A stretch of DNA of 64,000 bases from Candidatus Methylospira mobilis. Its GTDB lineage: Bacteria; Pseudomonadota; Gammaproteobacteria; Methylococcales; Methylococcaceae. The notes below the pieces were generated by a model. That model saw only the letters and a list, made by a program, of their open reading frames with translations. It was not told the origin of the DNA and ran no database searches. The translations under genes and the position numbers were made by a program. Shown here in pieces: positions 63,943 through 64,000 of the stretch (the stretch's first letter is position 1; each line of letters starts with the position of its first letter). Location of the stretch: positions 615,716 to 679,715 of the forward strand of contig NZ_CP044205.1 of NCBI RefSeq assembly GCF_009498235.1, written 5' to 3'.

Positions 63943-64000
63943 TGAAAAGGTGACGGTGTGCTGGTGATTGATGACGTTGGCTGCGTATCCTATTGCATGC

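Noticed and set aside
63943..64000. Feature at the right edge
   Set aside because: Too short to judge; no motif seen.

Overview
The window reads as chromosomal DNA of a gammaproteobacterial methylotroph or methanotroph. The best single clue is a complete beta-ribofuranosylaminobenzene 5'-phosphate synthase gene (62956-63942). This enzyme starts tetrahydromethanopterin synthesis, and in bacteria it is largely confined to C1-oxidising lineages. A gammaproteobacterial-type speD, a fused cysG and an incomplete N-type ATPase operon fit that reading. The placement is inferred from gene content. No rRNA, tRNA or CRISPR array was seen.

Layout. 0.2-5 kb: small zinc-ribbon protein, FTR1 iron permease plus cupredoxin behind a Fur-like box, a uracil-family DNA glycosylase, cysG, a TusA-like protein and a HAD phosphatase. 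5-12.7 kb: sparse DNA holding a divergent pentameric ligand-gated channel homologue, an OprD-type porin with a lipoprotein and a strong terminator, and a divergent gst/HxlR pair with twin operator-like dyads. 12.8-17.7 kb: MocR-type regulator divergent from a reductase, M24 peptidase-like and amidotransferase cluster, then an acetyltransferase. 17.9-23.5 kb: an orphan TssA, tilS, accA, a dienelactone hydrolase and a secreted NTF2-like protein. 23.8-34.2 kb: signalling genes. A REC-REC-histidine kinase is followed by a large Ser/Thr kinase-AAA protein that is cut off by a 3.87-kb Tn552/Tn5053-like transposon with 238-bp perfect inverted repeats. A GGDEF-EAL remnant lies on the far side.

34.3-47.7 kb: MFS transporter, a cluster of REP-like hairpins, small and frameshifted genes, a solute-binding protein, a TetR-led RND efflux operon whose outer-membrane component carries a duplicated piece of the pump, xthA, a broken Uma2 gene and an hflK/hflC-type pair. 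47.9-61.5 kb: an N-ATPase operon that stops after atpE (no b, alpha or gamma), then a two-gene unit coding for a DUF4062-STAND NTPase-TPR protein and a membrane TrkA-N/RyR-domain protein, then a Bat-type vWA operon lacking its usual MoxR/DUF58 head. 61.6-64 kb: OsmC, speD and the RFAP synthase.

How parts work together. The STAND-RyR pair looks like a sensor-effector signalling or defence unit lying between two incomplete operons; it is the best candidate for an undescribed system. The transposon has remodelled a second-messenger signalling gene. Three loci (36.5, 45.1 and 29-33 kb) show clear decay.
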